64,000 nt of DNA from the NCBI GenBank assembly GCA_963807085.1, contig CAWEBB010000013.1:62001-126000 (forward strand), given 5' to 3'. The notes under the pieces are model-generated. The model did no database searches and was not told where the DNA came from. It was given only the letters and a program-made list of their open reading frames with translations. Both the position numbers and the translations under genes were made by a program. Positions within the stretch are counted from its first letter, which is position 1; each line of letters opens with the position of its first letter. The DNA comes from JACKII01 sp963807085. Lineage in GTDB: Bacteria; Pseudomonadota; Alphaproteobacteria; Bin95. Shown piece by piece: positions 35,431 to 43,685 of the stretch.

Positions 35431-36159
35431 TTACGTCTTGTGCGCCAATTCCGACTGGATCAGTTTTTCAATCTCGTGAACCGGATGATTGGTCAGGTTC
35501 TTCGCCACCTCGCCGACGACCCGTTGCTCGACCTCCTTGTGCAGTGTCTTGCGCAACTCGCCGAGCACACCGGGTGCGGCAACCAGAATGATACTGTCGA
35601 AATCATGGCGATGTGCCATGCGGTAGAGTATATCCGCCAAATCGTGCGCGAACCGCTCCTTCGCCAGTTGGTGCCAGTCCGTGTCATCCACGGCCGAGCG
35701 CTGGGGGGAAGGCCCGTCGTTGAACCGGCCGCGCCGATTGGCGGCCTGCTCGCGGGCCGGCGGGTTTTCCTGCTCCTCTTTGCGGACGACTTCAAAGACA
35801 GGGTATTCGGCGTCGCCCGCGTTTTCGAAAAACAACGCTTTTTCGCTGTCCGCGATCAAGATCCAGGTGCCATAGGCCAAACTCGACGCCGCACCCGTTT
35901 CCGCGTCATAACGGTTACTGTCGCCGGAGCCGGCATTGGCGCCTGCCGACCGCACCCGGCTCTCGCGGTCCTTGTCATGATACTTTCCGGTAACGCGCGT
36001 TACGCCGGCCGGCCGCTCGAAGGCGCGTTTCAACTCGTCTCTCGTCGAAAGATCCCGCGCCAGATTTCCGCCCGACCTGCCTTGGCCGGAGATTGAACCG
36101 GCAGCGCCGAACGCTTCCATATCATCGTTTTCGGGTTTCCGCTTTTCGCCGTTGGCCAT
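35431..36159 (-). CDS. Host-attachment-family protein with extended N-terminus
   Basis: A 242-residue protein. Residues about 98-242 match the host attachment protein family (GTWILIADSEKALFFEN ... NRRGRFNDGPSPQRSAVDDTD ... FAHDLADILYRMAHRHDFDSIILVAAPGVLGELR). This family resembles eukaryotic release-factor/Pelota-like folds and has no firm function. The first about 95 residues are hydrophilic and probably disordered, rich in Arg, Gly, Ser and Asp. The start at 36159 is chosen because AAAGGAGG is 8 bases upstream; the ATG at 36165 would be only 2 bases from it. Confidence 0.83.
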   Translation of the reverse strand: MANGEKRKPENDDMEAFGAAGSISGQGRSGGNLARDLSTRDELKRAFERPAGVTRVTGKYHDKDRESRVRSAGANAGSGDSNRYDAETGAASSLAYGTWILIADSEKALFFENAGDAEYPVFEVVRKEEQENPPAREQAANRRGRFNDGPSPQRSAVDDTDWHQLAKERFAHDLADILYRMAHRHDFDSIILVAAPGVLGELRKTLHKEVEQRVVGEVAKNLTNHPVHEIEKLIQSELAHKT

Positions 36160-36376
36160 TGTCATTTCCTCCTTTGATCGAGCGGCAGACGGAACATTGT
36201 CTGCAACCTGCCAAGTATAAACACGCGAGAGTCGCAAACGGTTCCAGACGGCGGGGCCATAACCTGCCTCCGGTGCGCTGTCGTCATCTGCAGCCGGTAC
36301 AGCTAGAGTGGTTCCCGGCGGCGCAGTCGGGGAAAGCGGATCGGCGTGCCGTTCCACGCTTGCAGGGAGCCCTTCG

Positions 36377-37510
36377 ATGACCGAGCAAACCGAGCAAGCC
36401 GGCGAACGTCAGCCGCTGTTGCTTACCGCCGACGCCCACCGTTTCGTTACCGACAGTGCGATACGGCTGTTGTTTCTGGGCATGTTGGCGTTCTGGTCGC
36501 TGAAGTTGATCGCACCTTTCGTTGCCCTGGTGATTTGGGCCGTCGTGCTGACGGTCGCACTCTATCCCGTCTACTCCTGGCTGGCGCGGGCGCTGGGGGA
36601 CCGGAAGAGGCTTTCGGCCGTCATCGTGACGCTGGTCATGCTGATCATCGTGGCCGGGCCGGTCGGCCTGCTCGTCGCGGGGCTGGTCGAATGGATGGCC
36701 GGGTTCGTGAGCACGCTCGCCGGCGGCGGCTTTGTCCTGCCTGGCTTGCCGGAGGCCATCCGGACTTTGCCGCTGATCGGCGGCAAGATCGACGCATTCT
36801 GGTCGCTTGCCAGCACCAACCTGGCCGCTGCCCTCTCGGCCATCGGCCCGCAACTGCTTGACGCCAGCAAGACGGTGCTGGGCTCGATCGCGAGCCTTGG
36901 CGGCAGTGTGCTGGCCTTTGCCGCCTCCAGCATTATCGCCGGTGTACTGTTCGTGCCGGGGCCGAGGCTCGCGCGGTTTGCCCGCCGCTTCGCCAAACGC
37001 ATCACCGCCACGCGCGGGGAGGCTTTCGTCGATATGGCGGGTGCCACTATCCGCAACGTCAGCCGAGGCGTGATCGGCGTGTCGTTGTTGCAGGCTCTGT
37101 TGATCGGCATCGGCTTTATCGCCGCGGGCGTACCGGCGGCCGGGCCGCTGGCGATCGCAGCGCTGGTGCTGGCCATCATCCAGATCGGCCCGGGCATTGT
37201 CGTGATCGGCGCGCTGATCTGGTCTTGGTCGAACCAGGACGCGTTGACCGCAGGCCTGCTGACTGCCTGGCTCGTCCCGGCCATGCTGTGTGACAACATT
37301 TTGAAGCCGATGGTCATGTCCAAGGGCCTGACCGTGCCCATGCTGGTGATCCTGATCGGCGTGATCGGCGGCACGCTCGCCTATGGCCTGATCGGACTGT
37401 TCCTCGGGCCCATTGTGCTGTCGGTGTTCTATGAATTGCTGGTGGCCTGGGTGCAGGAAGAGGTGCCGGGCGAGGCGGCGAAGGAGCCCGCGAAGGAGAC
37501 GGACGCATGA
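36377..37510 (+). CDS. AI-2E-family membrane transporter
   Basis: A 377-residue inner-membrane protein with about seven to eight transmembrane helices (first pair about 27-70). It has the family's C-terminal block PMVMSKGLTVPMLVILIGVIGGTLAYGLIGLFLGPIVL. Members export small molecules or exchange ions; AI-2 export is proven only for some, so the substrate is open. The acidic tail ends EEVPGEAAKEPAKETDA. The ATG start of the next gene overlaps the stop by four bases, indicating coupling. Confidence 0.9.
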   Translation: MTEQTEQAGERQPLLLTADAHRFVTDSAIRLLFLGMLAFWSLKLIAPFVALVIWAVVLTVALYPVYSWLARALGDRKRLSAVIVTLVMLIIVAGPVGLLVAGLVEWMAGFVSTLAGGGFVLPGLPEAIRTLPLIGGKIDAFWSLASTNLAAALSAIGPQLLDASKTVLGSIASLGGSVLAFAASSIIAGVLFVPGPRLARFARRFAKRITATRGEAFVDMAGATIRNVSRGVIGVSLLQALLIGIGFIAAGVPAAGPLAIAALVLAIIQIGPGIVVIGALIWSWSNQDALTAGLLTAWLVPAMLCDNILKPMVMSKGLTVPMLVILIGVIGGTLAYGLIGLFLGPIVLSVFYELLVAWVQEEVPGEAAKEPAKETDA

Positions 37511-38382
37511 CCCACACCCTCGGCAACCTGGAAGCGGGCCTGCAAAGCTGGCGGCTTGCGACCAACCACAACCGCATGATCGCGCTGCAGGAGGCCGCGC
37601 TCTCTCCGAAAGACGGGCCGGTCGAGCTGGCCTTTTTCGGCTCCAGCGCCTTCCGGCTCACGTCGCCCGCGGGCGTTTCCGTCATGCTGGATCCCTGGCG
37701 CAATCATCCCTCGGGCAAGTGGGACTGGTATTTCCGGGATTTTCCGCTGACGGCGGTGGATATCGGCGTCTCCACCCATGCCCATTTCGACCACGACGCG
37801 CTCCACCGGCTGGACAGTCATGTGAACCTGGACCGGCTGATCGGAGAGTACCGGTTCGGCGACGTGACCATCACCGGCATTGCCGACAAGCACGCGACCG
37901 ATGCGAGCGCGGCGCTCTATGACTTCAAGGCGTATGCGCGCGATTTCGACGGCGTCGATATCGAGCCGCCGAACAATCCCCGCTCCTGGGATCATTGCCT
38001 GATCCTGGTGGAGACGGGCGGGCTGCGCGTGCTGCACTGGGGCGACAACCGCCACAATCCGCCGGAGAGCGTCTGGCGGATGCTGGAGCGCCTGGGGCGG
38101 GTGGATGTCCTCCTGGTACCCATCGACGGCTCTCAGCACGTGATGGGCTATGCGATGGCGGAGAGCGTTGTGGCGCGATTGCGGCCGGCCATGGTGGTGC
38201 CCCACCACTACTACATCCGCGAGGTCACCCAACGGCAGAGCACGCTGCAGACCGCCGACGAATGGGTCGGGCGGCAGGAGGGCACGGTCTGGCTGGACGG
38301 GCCGCGCATGGTGCTGGAGCGCGAGGCGCTGGCGGGGATGCAGGGCCGGGTGCATTATTTTCGGAGGGAATGTGGCGTTTGA
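37507..38382 (+). CDS. MBL-fold metallo-hydrolase
   Basis: A 291-residue beta-lactamase-fold hydrolase of the UlaG/L-ascorbate-lactonase-like or NAPE-PLD-like group. The metal site motif THAHFDHDAL is at about 89-98; further ligands lie in DKHATD, HWGDNRHN and MVVPHHYY. The substrate is unknown. It overlaps the AI-2E transporter stop, so the two are co-translated. Immediately downstream the sequence turns AT-rich at the edge of an accessory island. Confidence 0.87.
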   Translation: MTHTLGNLEAGLQSWRLATNHNRMIALQEAALSPKDGPVELAFFGSSAFRLTSPAGVSVMLDPWRNHPSGKWDWYFRDFPLTAVDIGVSTHAHFDHDALHRLDSHVNLDRLIGEYRFGDVTITGIADKHATDASAALYDFKAYARDFDGVDIEPPNNPRSWDHCLILVETGGLRVLHWGDNRHNPPESVWRMLERLGRVDVLLVPIDGSQHVMGYAMAESVVARLRPAMVVPHHYYIREVTQRQSTLQTADEWVGRQEGTVWLDGPRMVLEREALAGMQGRVHYFRRECGV

Positions 38383-38569
38383 TGCGAGGGGGTAGCGGGA
38401 AGAGTAAAACGATTCTATCCAATAAATTCCTCAAAAACTCAAAGATATTTCTAAGTATTTCCTCTATTCATTATAATGCTTCTTACTTTTTCAACCATAG
38501 ATTCATACCAGACTTGAGGAAAAATCGTGCAGCAAGGTAGTCCATGCGACTACAGAATTTATTGCGAAG

Positions 38570-39784
38570 AGGCTTCTCCCGTTGGCTCCGGCGGCACAAA
38601 ATGTGGTGATCTGCGCTTGCGTCGCGAGGTGCGTTCGCTTAATGTTCTCGCATGCCGAGCCGCTGGAAACATGACCGCCCGCTCTCCCGCGCCCAGTTCG
38701 AGGCGCGATTTCCGGATAATGCGGCCTGCGCCGACTATCTGGCGCGTCGCCGGTGGCCGGAGGGCTTTGTCTGCCCGGGCTGTGGCGTCACGAAGGGATG
38801 GCTGCTGAAGACCAAGGCGTTCACCTGGGAGTGCGCGGCCTGCCGGCGGCAGACGTCCGTGACCGCAGGCACGGTCATGCACGGCAGCCATCTGCCGCTG
38901 AAGACCTGGTTCACGGCGATCCATATCGTAACCAGCCACTCCAACGGGATCTCCGCCCTGCAACTGCAGGCCCAACTGGGCCTGGGCAGCTACAAGAGCG
39001 CCTGGCTGCTCCTGACGAAGCTCCGCCGCGCCATGGTCGATCCCGAGCGAAGCCTTCTCGAGGACGTCGTCGAAGTTGACGAGACCGAGATCGCCTTGCG
39101 CCATAAGGACGACCCGCCCGCTGGCGGTCAAGGCCGCAGCTCGCAGGGCAAGATGCTCGTTGCCGGCGCGGTGGAGCTCTCGCCCGAAGGCAAGCCGCGC
39201 CGCATTCGTCTCGCGCCGATCGCCGACTTCTCCGGCGCCACGCTCAAGCCCTTCGTCGTCGCGGCCGCCGCCGCCGGTGCCCGCGTCGTCACGGACGGAT
39301 GGTCCGGCTACAATGGCCTGCCCGACCATGTGCACGAGCCGAAAGTCGTCGGCAAGATGGCCGCCCACATCATCCTGCGCTGGACCCATCGCGTCTTTTC
39401 AAACCTCAAGAGATGGGCGCTCGGGACCTACCATGGCCTCCGTCGCCAGCACTTCAGGCGTTACCTCGACGAGTTCGTCTTCAGGTGGAACCGTCGCCGC
39501 CACACAGCCGTGGCGTTCGATACCCTGCTCGGCCTCGGAGCCCGCCTCGCGCCAGCAACCGCCCGCGACTTCGTCGAGCAGCGCGTCTGAGAGTACCAGA
39601 TCACGGCGCCACACCCCGGAATGCGAGATCGCCGTCGCCTGTCCGCGGTGCATCCAACCGTCTCGAGCCGCTGCCTACGTCGATCAGAATTGCTCAGAGC
39701 CCTGCATGCACCAGGAAGCCATCACCCGCGCCGCCATCCGAAACATCAACATCTCGCAGCGCCGGAACGAAAGGGAGAAGCCTC
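38570..39784 (+). mobile_element. IS1595-family insertion sequence, copy B
   Basis: The structure is the same as copy A but in the opposite orientation, with GAGGCTTCTCCC ends at both termini. The 8 bases on the left (ATTGCGAA) and right (ACATGCAA) do not match, unlike copies A and C. The original flanks were therefore probably rearranged by deletion or recombination between IS copies. The transposase is intact. Confidence 0.93.
38652..39590 (+). CDS. IS1595-family transposase (copy B)
   Basis: A 312-residue transposase, identical to copy A except for Ala instead of Val in the alanine-rich stretch near residue 209. The zinc ribbon CPGC ... CAAC, VDETE, TDGWSGY and the C-terminal YLDEFVFRWNRR are intact, so it should be active and could mobilise all three copies. 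Confidence 0.95.
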   Translation: MPSRWKHDRPLSRAQFEARFPDNAACADYLARRRWPEGFVCPGCGVTKGWLLKTKAFTWECAACRRQTSVTAGTVMHGSHLPLKTWFTAIHIVTSHSNGISALQLQAQLGLGSYKSAWLLLTKLRRAMVDPERSLLEDVVEVDETEIALRHKDDPPAGGQGRSSQGKMLVAGAVELSPEGKPRRIRLAPIADFSGATLKPFVVAAAAAGARVVTDGWSGYNGLPDHVHEPKVVGKMAAHIILRWTHRVFSNLKRWALGTYHGLRRQHFRRYLDEFVFRWNRRRHTAVAFDTLLGLGARLAPATARDFVEQRV

Positions 39785-40512
39785 ACATGCAATTTGTGCA
39801 ACAAATAGAATTGCCAGGATACACGGTAATATGCCAAAATTAAAATAGATTGATCAGGTTGTTGATGGGTGTTGGAGTAATTCCTCTGCAATAGAAGCAA
39901 GAATTCGTTTATTGTTTGAACAAAACAACATACATACGCTAGACTATGAACCAAATGTTTTTATCAGCGTTTTCGCCAAGAGTGTCCCATATTAGGGTTG
40001 GGCTTACGGGCTGGAGGTATTTGCATGATTTATGGATCTTTTACTGTAAATTATGATGGCAAAAACTTCATACGGTGGTATGTATAACAAAGCTCAATAC
40101 CATTTTGAAAATAAATCGACTGTTTTTGAAAGATCATCAGTTTTCACTAACGGGTCGAATGTAAATAACCAGCTTGCAAGCTTCTTTGAAGAAGCTGGAT
40201 CACGATTTGTAACAAGTGTAATAACTAATCGTCGTAAGCCAGAGGTAAAGGAGTTTTTTGCTGAGTATCTTGCTTTTGCAGAAAAACCTATTAGTCAACA
40301 GGAATTCCAGGAAGAGGCTTCTCCCTTTCGTTCCGGCGCTGCGAGATGTTGATGTTTCGGATGGCGGCGCGGGTGATGGCTTCCTGGTGCATGCAGGGCT
40401 CTGAGCAATTCTGATCGACGTAGGCAGCGGCTCGAGACGGTTGGATGCACCGCGGACAGGCGACGGCGATCTCGCATTCCGGGGTGTGGCGCCGTGATCT
40501 GGTACTCTCAGA

Positions 40513-41481
40513 GTCTGTCCGGAAACTTCATGATGGATTGCAGAGTTTTCGGATCATGAGGCGGATCGAGGCGAGTTTCAGGAAGGCCAGCGCCTTGGCG
40601 TTGAGGCACTCCCAATCCCGGGCCAGACGGCGGCAACGTCCGAGCCAGGCGAAGGTTCGCTCGACAATCCAGCGTTTGGGCAGCACGACAAAGCCCTTGG
40701 CATGATCGGAGCGCTTGACGATCTCCACGTTGACCTGGGAGAGGGCCTTTTTCACGCCCTCCTGGAACCGCTCCCCTTGATAGCCGCCATCGGCGTAAAG
40801 CTTGAGCAGGAAGGGGTAGAGTCCGAACAGAGCGGCCATCACCATCACGCCGCCGTCGCGGTCCTGGATATCGGCGGCATGCACCAGGGCATGCATCAGC
40901 AGGCCCTGGGTGTCGACCAGAATGTGCCGTTTCTTGCCCTTGATCTTCTTTCCCGCATCGTACCCCGGCGGGTCGATGCAAGCCCCCCTTTTTCCGCGCT
41001 TTTCACGCTCTGGCTGTCGATGATGGCGGCGCTGGGGGCGACTTCGCGCTCCGCCTGCTCCCGGCAGGCCGCATAAAGCGCATGATGGATGCGGTCGAGC
41101 GTGCGATCCCAGGCCCAAAGGTCGAAATAGTCATGGACCGTGCTCCTCGGCGGCAGATCCTTCGGGATCGCCCGCCACTGGCAGCCGGTAGAGAGCACAT
41201 ACATCAGCCCGTTGACCACCTCGCGCAGGTTGACGGTGCGCTTGCCGCCGCCCGGCTTGCCCGGCGGGATCAACGGCTCGATCAACGCCCATTCCTCGTC
41301 CGTCAGGTCACTCGGATACCGCAGGTGGTCGCGGTTGTAACGGAGGCGGTTCTCGACCGTCCACATCGGGCACCTCTCTTCGCTATTCGGTGCCAGACAG
41401 GGAATCACAGCCGATTCCAGCCCGCAAGCCAAAATCCAACAACCGATTCCGCCGATTCATAAAGTCCTCGGACGGACACTT
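40513..41481 (-). mobile_element. IS5-family (IS427-like) insertion sequence
   Basis: A 969-bp element. Its ends are imperfect inverted repeats beginning GTCTGTCCGGAAACTTCATGA on the left and, read inward on the other strand, AAGTGTCCGTCCGAGGACTT. A 3-bp repeat AGA (40510-40512 and 41482-41484) looks like the target duplication. It carries a two-frame transposase gene on the minus strand. Confidence 0.85.
40528..41366 (-). CDS. IS5-family transposase made by programmed -1 frameshift
   Basis: OrfA starts at 41366 (MWTVENRLRYNRDHLRYPSDLTDEEW is split here only for reference) and holds the helix-turn-helix-like WALIEPLIPP region and IIDSQSVKSAEKG with the first Asp. OrfB, in the -1 frame, continues from GACIDPPGYDAGKKIKGKKRH with the second catalytic Asp in LVDTQG, then ADGGYQG and the Glu in WIVERTFAWLGR. 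The frames overlap at a run of five A and six G (about 40985-40996), a classic slippery site for this group. Both frames are open to the end, so the element is probably active. Confidence 0.87.
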
Positions 41482-42418
41482 AGACGCGCTGCTCGACGAA
41501 GTCGCGGGCGGTTGCTGGCGCGAGGCGGGCTCCGAGGCCGAGCAGGGTATCGAACGCCACGGCTGTGTGGCGGCGACGGTTCCACCTGAAGACGAACTCG
41601 TCGAGGTAACGCCTGAAGTGCTGGCGACGGAGGCCACGGTAGGTCCCGAGCGCCCATCTCTTGAGGTTTGAAAAGACGCGATGGGTCCAGCGCAGGATGA
41701 TGTGGGCGGCCATCTTGCCGACGACTTTCGGCTCGTGCACATGGTCGGGCAGGCCATTGTAGCCGGACCATCCGTCCGTGACGACGCGGGCACCGGCGGC
41801 GGCGGCCGCGACGACGAAGGGCTTGAGCGTGGCGCCGGAGAAGTCGGCGATCGGCGCGAGACGAATGCGGCGCGGCTTGCCTTCGGGCGAGAGCTCCACC
41901 GCGCCGGCAACGAGCATCTTGCCCTGCGAGCTGCGGCCTTGACCGCCAGCGGGCGGGTCGTCCTTATGGCGCAAGGCGATCTCGGTCTCGTCAACTTCGA
42001 CGACGTCCTCGAGAAGGCTTCGCTCGGGATCGACCATGGCGCGGCGGAGCTTCGTCAGGAGCAGCCAGGCGCTCTTGTAGCTGCCCAGGCCCAGTTGGGC
42101 CTGCAGTTGCAGGGCGGAGATCCCGTTGGAGTGGCTGGTTACGATATGGATCGCCGTGAACCAGGTCTTCAGCGGCAGATGGCTGCCGTGCATGACCGTG
42201 CCTGCGGTCACGGACGTCTGCCGCCGGCAGGCCGCGCACTCCCAGGTGAACGCCTTGGTCTTCAGCAGCCATCCCTTCGTGACGCCACAGCCCGGGCAGA
42301 CAAAGCCCTCCGGCCACCGGCGACGCGCCAGATAGTCGGCGCAGGCCGCATTATCCGGAAATCGCGCCTCGAACTGGGCGCGGGAGAGCGGGCGGTCATG
42401 TTTCCAGCGGCTCGGCAT
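41480..42418 (-). CDS. IS1595-family transposase (copy C), stop codon supplied by IS5
   Basis: A full 312-residue transposase, with Arg instead of His in the GTY(H/R)GLRRQ motif near residue 264. In copies A and B the gene ends GTC TGA; here the IS5-family insertion replaces the last bases, giving GTC TAA with the same final residue. The coding sequence is therefore untouched by the insertion. Confidence 0.94.
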   Translation of the reverse strand: MPSRWKHDRPLSRAQFEARFPDNAACADYLARRRWPEGFVCPGCGVTKGWLLKTKAFTWECAACRRQTSVTAGTVMHGSHLPLKTWFTAIHIVTSHSNGISALQLQAQLGLGSYKSAWLLLTKLRRAMVDPERSLLEDVVEVDETEIALRHKDDPPAGGQGRSSQGKMLVAGAVELSPEGKPRRIRLAPIADFSGATLKPFVVAAAAAGARVVTDGWSGYNGLPDHVHEPKVVGKMAAHIILRWTHRVFSNLKRWALGTYRGLRRQHFRRYLDEFVFRWNRRRHTAVAFDTLLGLGARLAPATARDFVEQRV

Positions 42419-42617
42419 GCGAGAACATTAAGCGAACGCACCTCGCGACGCAAGCGCAGATCACCACATTTTGTGCCGCCGGAGCCAACGGGAGAAGCCT
42501 CTCCAGGAATTGCTCAAAGAAAATATGAAAAAAATAAATGTGAGATGATTTTCTAATAATCTATTAGGGAGGTGTCATTCAACTTTATTTATGTCCTGTT
42601 TTCATGTGATCTTACTG

Positions 42618-43358
42618 CTATTTTATGCCAGCCATCTCCGTCCCGCACACAAATCGCACCGTCCGCTCCGCGTCCACGAACTCCCCAAACCCGTCCGGCT
42701 TGAGCTCCGCCCAAAAAGCCTGCTGCGCCGCCCGGTCCGGGAACCAGAGTTCCGGCATCCCGGCATAGGGCGCCCGCGCCATGTCCATGCTCAGGTTCAC
42801 CACATAGCGGAAGCCGCCCACCTTCCGCAGCGTCTCCACCACGTTCGGCAGGTGCACGTCCAGCCAGTGGTCGACCAGCGCCTCCATGCTCACCCCCGCC
42901 AGCAGCGGCACCAGAGAGACCTGTTTGACGAAGCCGCTCCTCGTGCACGGGAAGGGCGCATTCAGGGTCGGCACCTCCAGCGGCAAAGCCCCGTCCACCG
43001 CCACATATTCACGTGTAGCCCAGGGCCAATAGGGCTCTGCCTTCTCCTGGAAGGTGTCGGTGGGCTCCACCCCGCTCGCCTGTTTGGGCCACGAAGGCGG
43101 TTCGGCGTACCAAAGCTGCGCGACGCCGTCCCAGACCGGCCTGCCGTCCGCCAGTGCTCCGTCGATCTGCTCGTCGAACAGGGTCGCCACATAGTGATTG
43201 GCAAATGGCCGCCCCTCGGTCTTTGCCCGGGCATTACGCTCGATCACCGCCGGCATGTGGTTGGCGAACCAATGGCAGATCAGTTCCTCGCGGCTGGTCG
43301 AGGCCCGGCGCTTGATCAGATACTGCATCTTTACGCCGGGCGTCGGTTCGGGTCTCAT
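42618..43358 (-). CDS. EthD-domain protein with two tandem halves
   Basis: A 246-residue protein made of two ferredoxin-like EthD halves. The first has YLIKRRASTSREELICHW and ANHMPAVIER at about 12-45. The second has KQVSLVPLLAGVSMEALVDHW and LDVHLPNVVETL at about 145-185. EthD proteins are linked to degradation of ethers and other compounds, often as small accessory or dimeric beta-barrel enzymes; the activity here is unknown. The start at 43358 (MRPEPTP) is the best guess; M at 43328 is an alternative. It borders the AT-rich island. Confidence 0.78.
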   Translation of the reverse strand: MRPEPTPGVKMQYLIKRRASTSREELICHWFANHMPAVIERNARAKTEGRPFANHYVATLFDEQIDGALADGRPVWDGVAQLWYAEPPSWPKQASGVEPTDTFQEKAEPYWPWATREYVAVDGALPLEVPTLNAPFPCTRSGFVKQVSLVPLLAGVSMEALVDHWLDVHLPNVVETLRKVGGFRYVVNLSMDMARAPYAGMPELWFPDRAAQQAFWAELKPDGFGEFVDAERTVRFVCGTEMAGIK

Positions 43359-43685
43359 CGTAATGTCTCCGCCCTCTCGTACCACCGCCCGGCCCTCATT
43401 TGCAGCGCCGGGCTCTTGTGATGCACCACCGCAGGCCTGATCTGCACGGGGCGCGCCGCATCGGTCAGTGATGATATGCTGATACGGCAATGGCTTCAAT
43501 CCGCGCCTTATCATCCATCCCGTTTCCTGTGCCTGCCGCCCGAGCCCGCCACCGAAACCCCGCTCAGTTTCGGAAAATGCCACGATCGCCGCGCCGCAGC
43601 CGTTGCTATAAAGGTAGCGGCCGGCCCCGCGCCGGGCTATGCAAGACTGCATACCTCTACTCTAAAGCGACAGGGCCCGCGTTTC
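43359..43685. other. Divergent spacer, no gene seen
   Basis: This 327-base region lies between the EthD gene and the ketopantoate-reductase gene. Open frames run through it in both directions but lack homology to either family, so it is taken as promoter DNA. Confidence 0.3.

Larger units (their letters stand above)
40314..42501 (-). mobile_element. IS1595-family insertion sequence, copy C, split by an IS5-family element
   Basis: The outer ends carry the same GAGGCTTCTCCC inverted repeats, and a perfect 8-bp duplication TCCAGGAA flanks the whole unit (40306-40313 and 42502-42509). The IS5-family element at 40513-41481 sits inside it, so copy C arrived first. The transposase remains open. The whole 2.2-kb unit could still be mobilised as one. 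Confidence 0.93.
40053..42548 (+). pseudogene. Small AT-rich ORF interrupted by an IS1595 element
   Basis: The 5' part (40053-40313) encodes about 87 residues beginning MMAKTSYGGMYNKAQYHFEN and ending QQEFQE, just before the IS. Past the target duplication, the same frame continues at 42510 with LLKENMKKINVR and a TGA at 42546-42548. Removing the IS and one duplicate copy of TCCAGGAA restores a 99-residue ORF. Another frame from 40025 (MIYGSFTVNYDGKNF) overlaps the start and suggests an upstream frameshift. The product is not recognised. It is hydrophilic and looks foreign to this genome. Confidence 0.65.
38383..42617. other. AT-rich accessory island with nested insertion sequences
   Basis: Outside the IS elements, the DNA at 38383-38569, 39785-40313 and 42502-42617 is strikingly AT-rich, unlike the GC-rich genes on both sides. 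It contains one small interrupted ORF, two copies of the IS1595 element and one IS5-family element. No integrase, tRNA or attachment site is visible at the borders, so how it arrived is unknown. The remaining AT-rich segments carry no other recognisable gene. Confidence 0.75.

Noticed and set aside
38383..42617. Defence island or prophage
   Set aside because: No nuclease, methylase, toxin, phage structural or integrase gene is seen; only transposases and a small unknown ORF.
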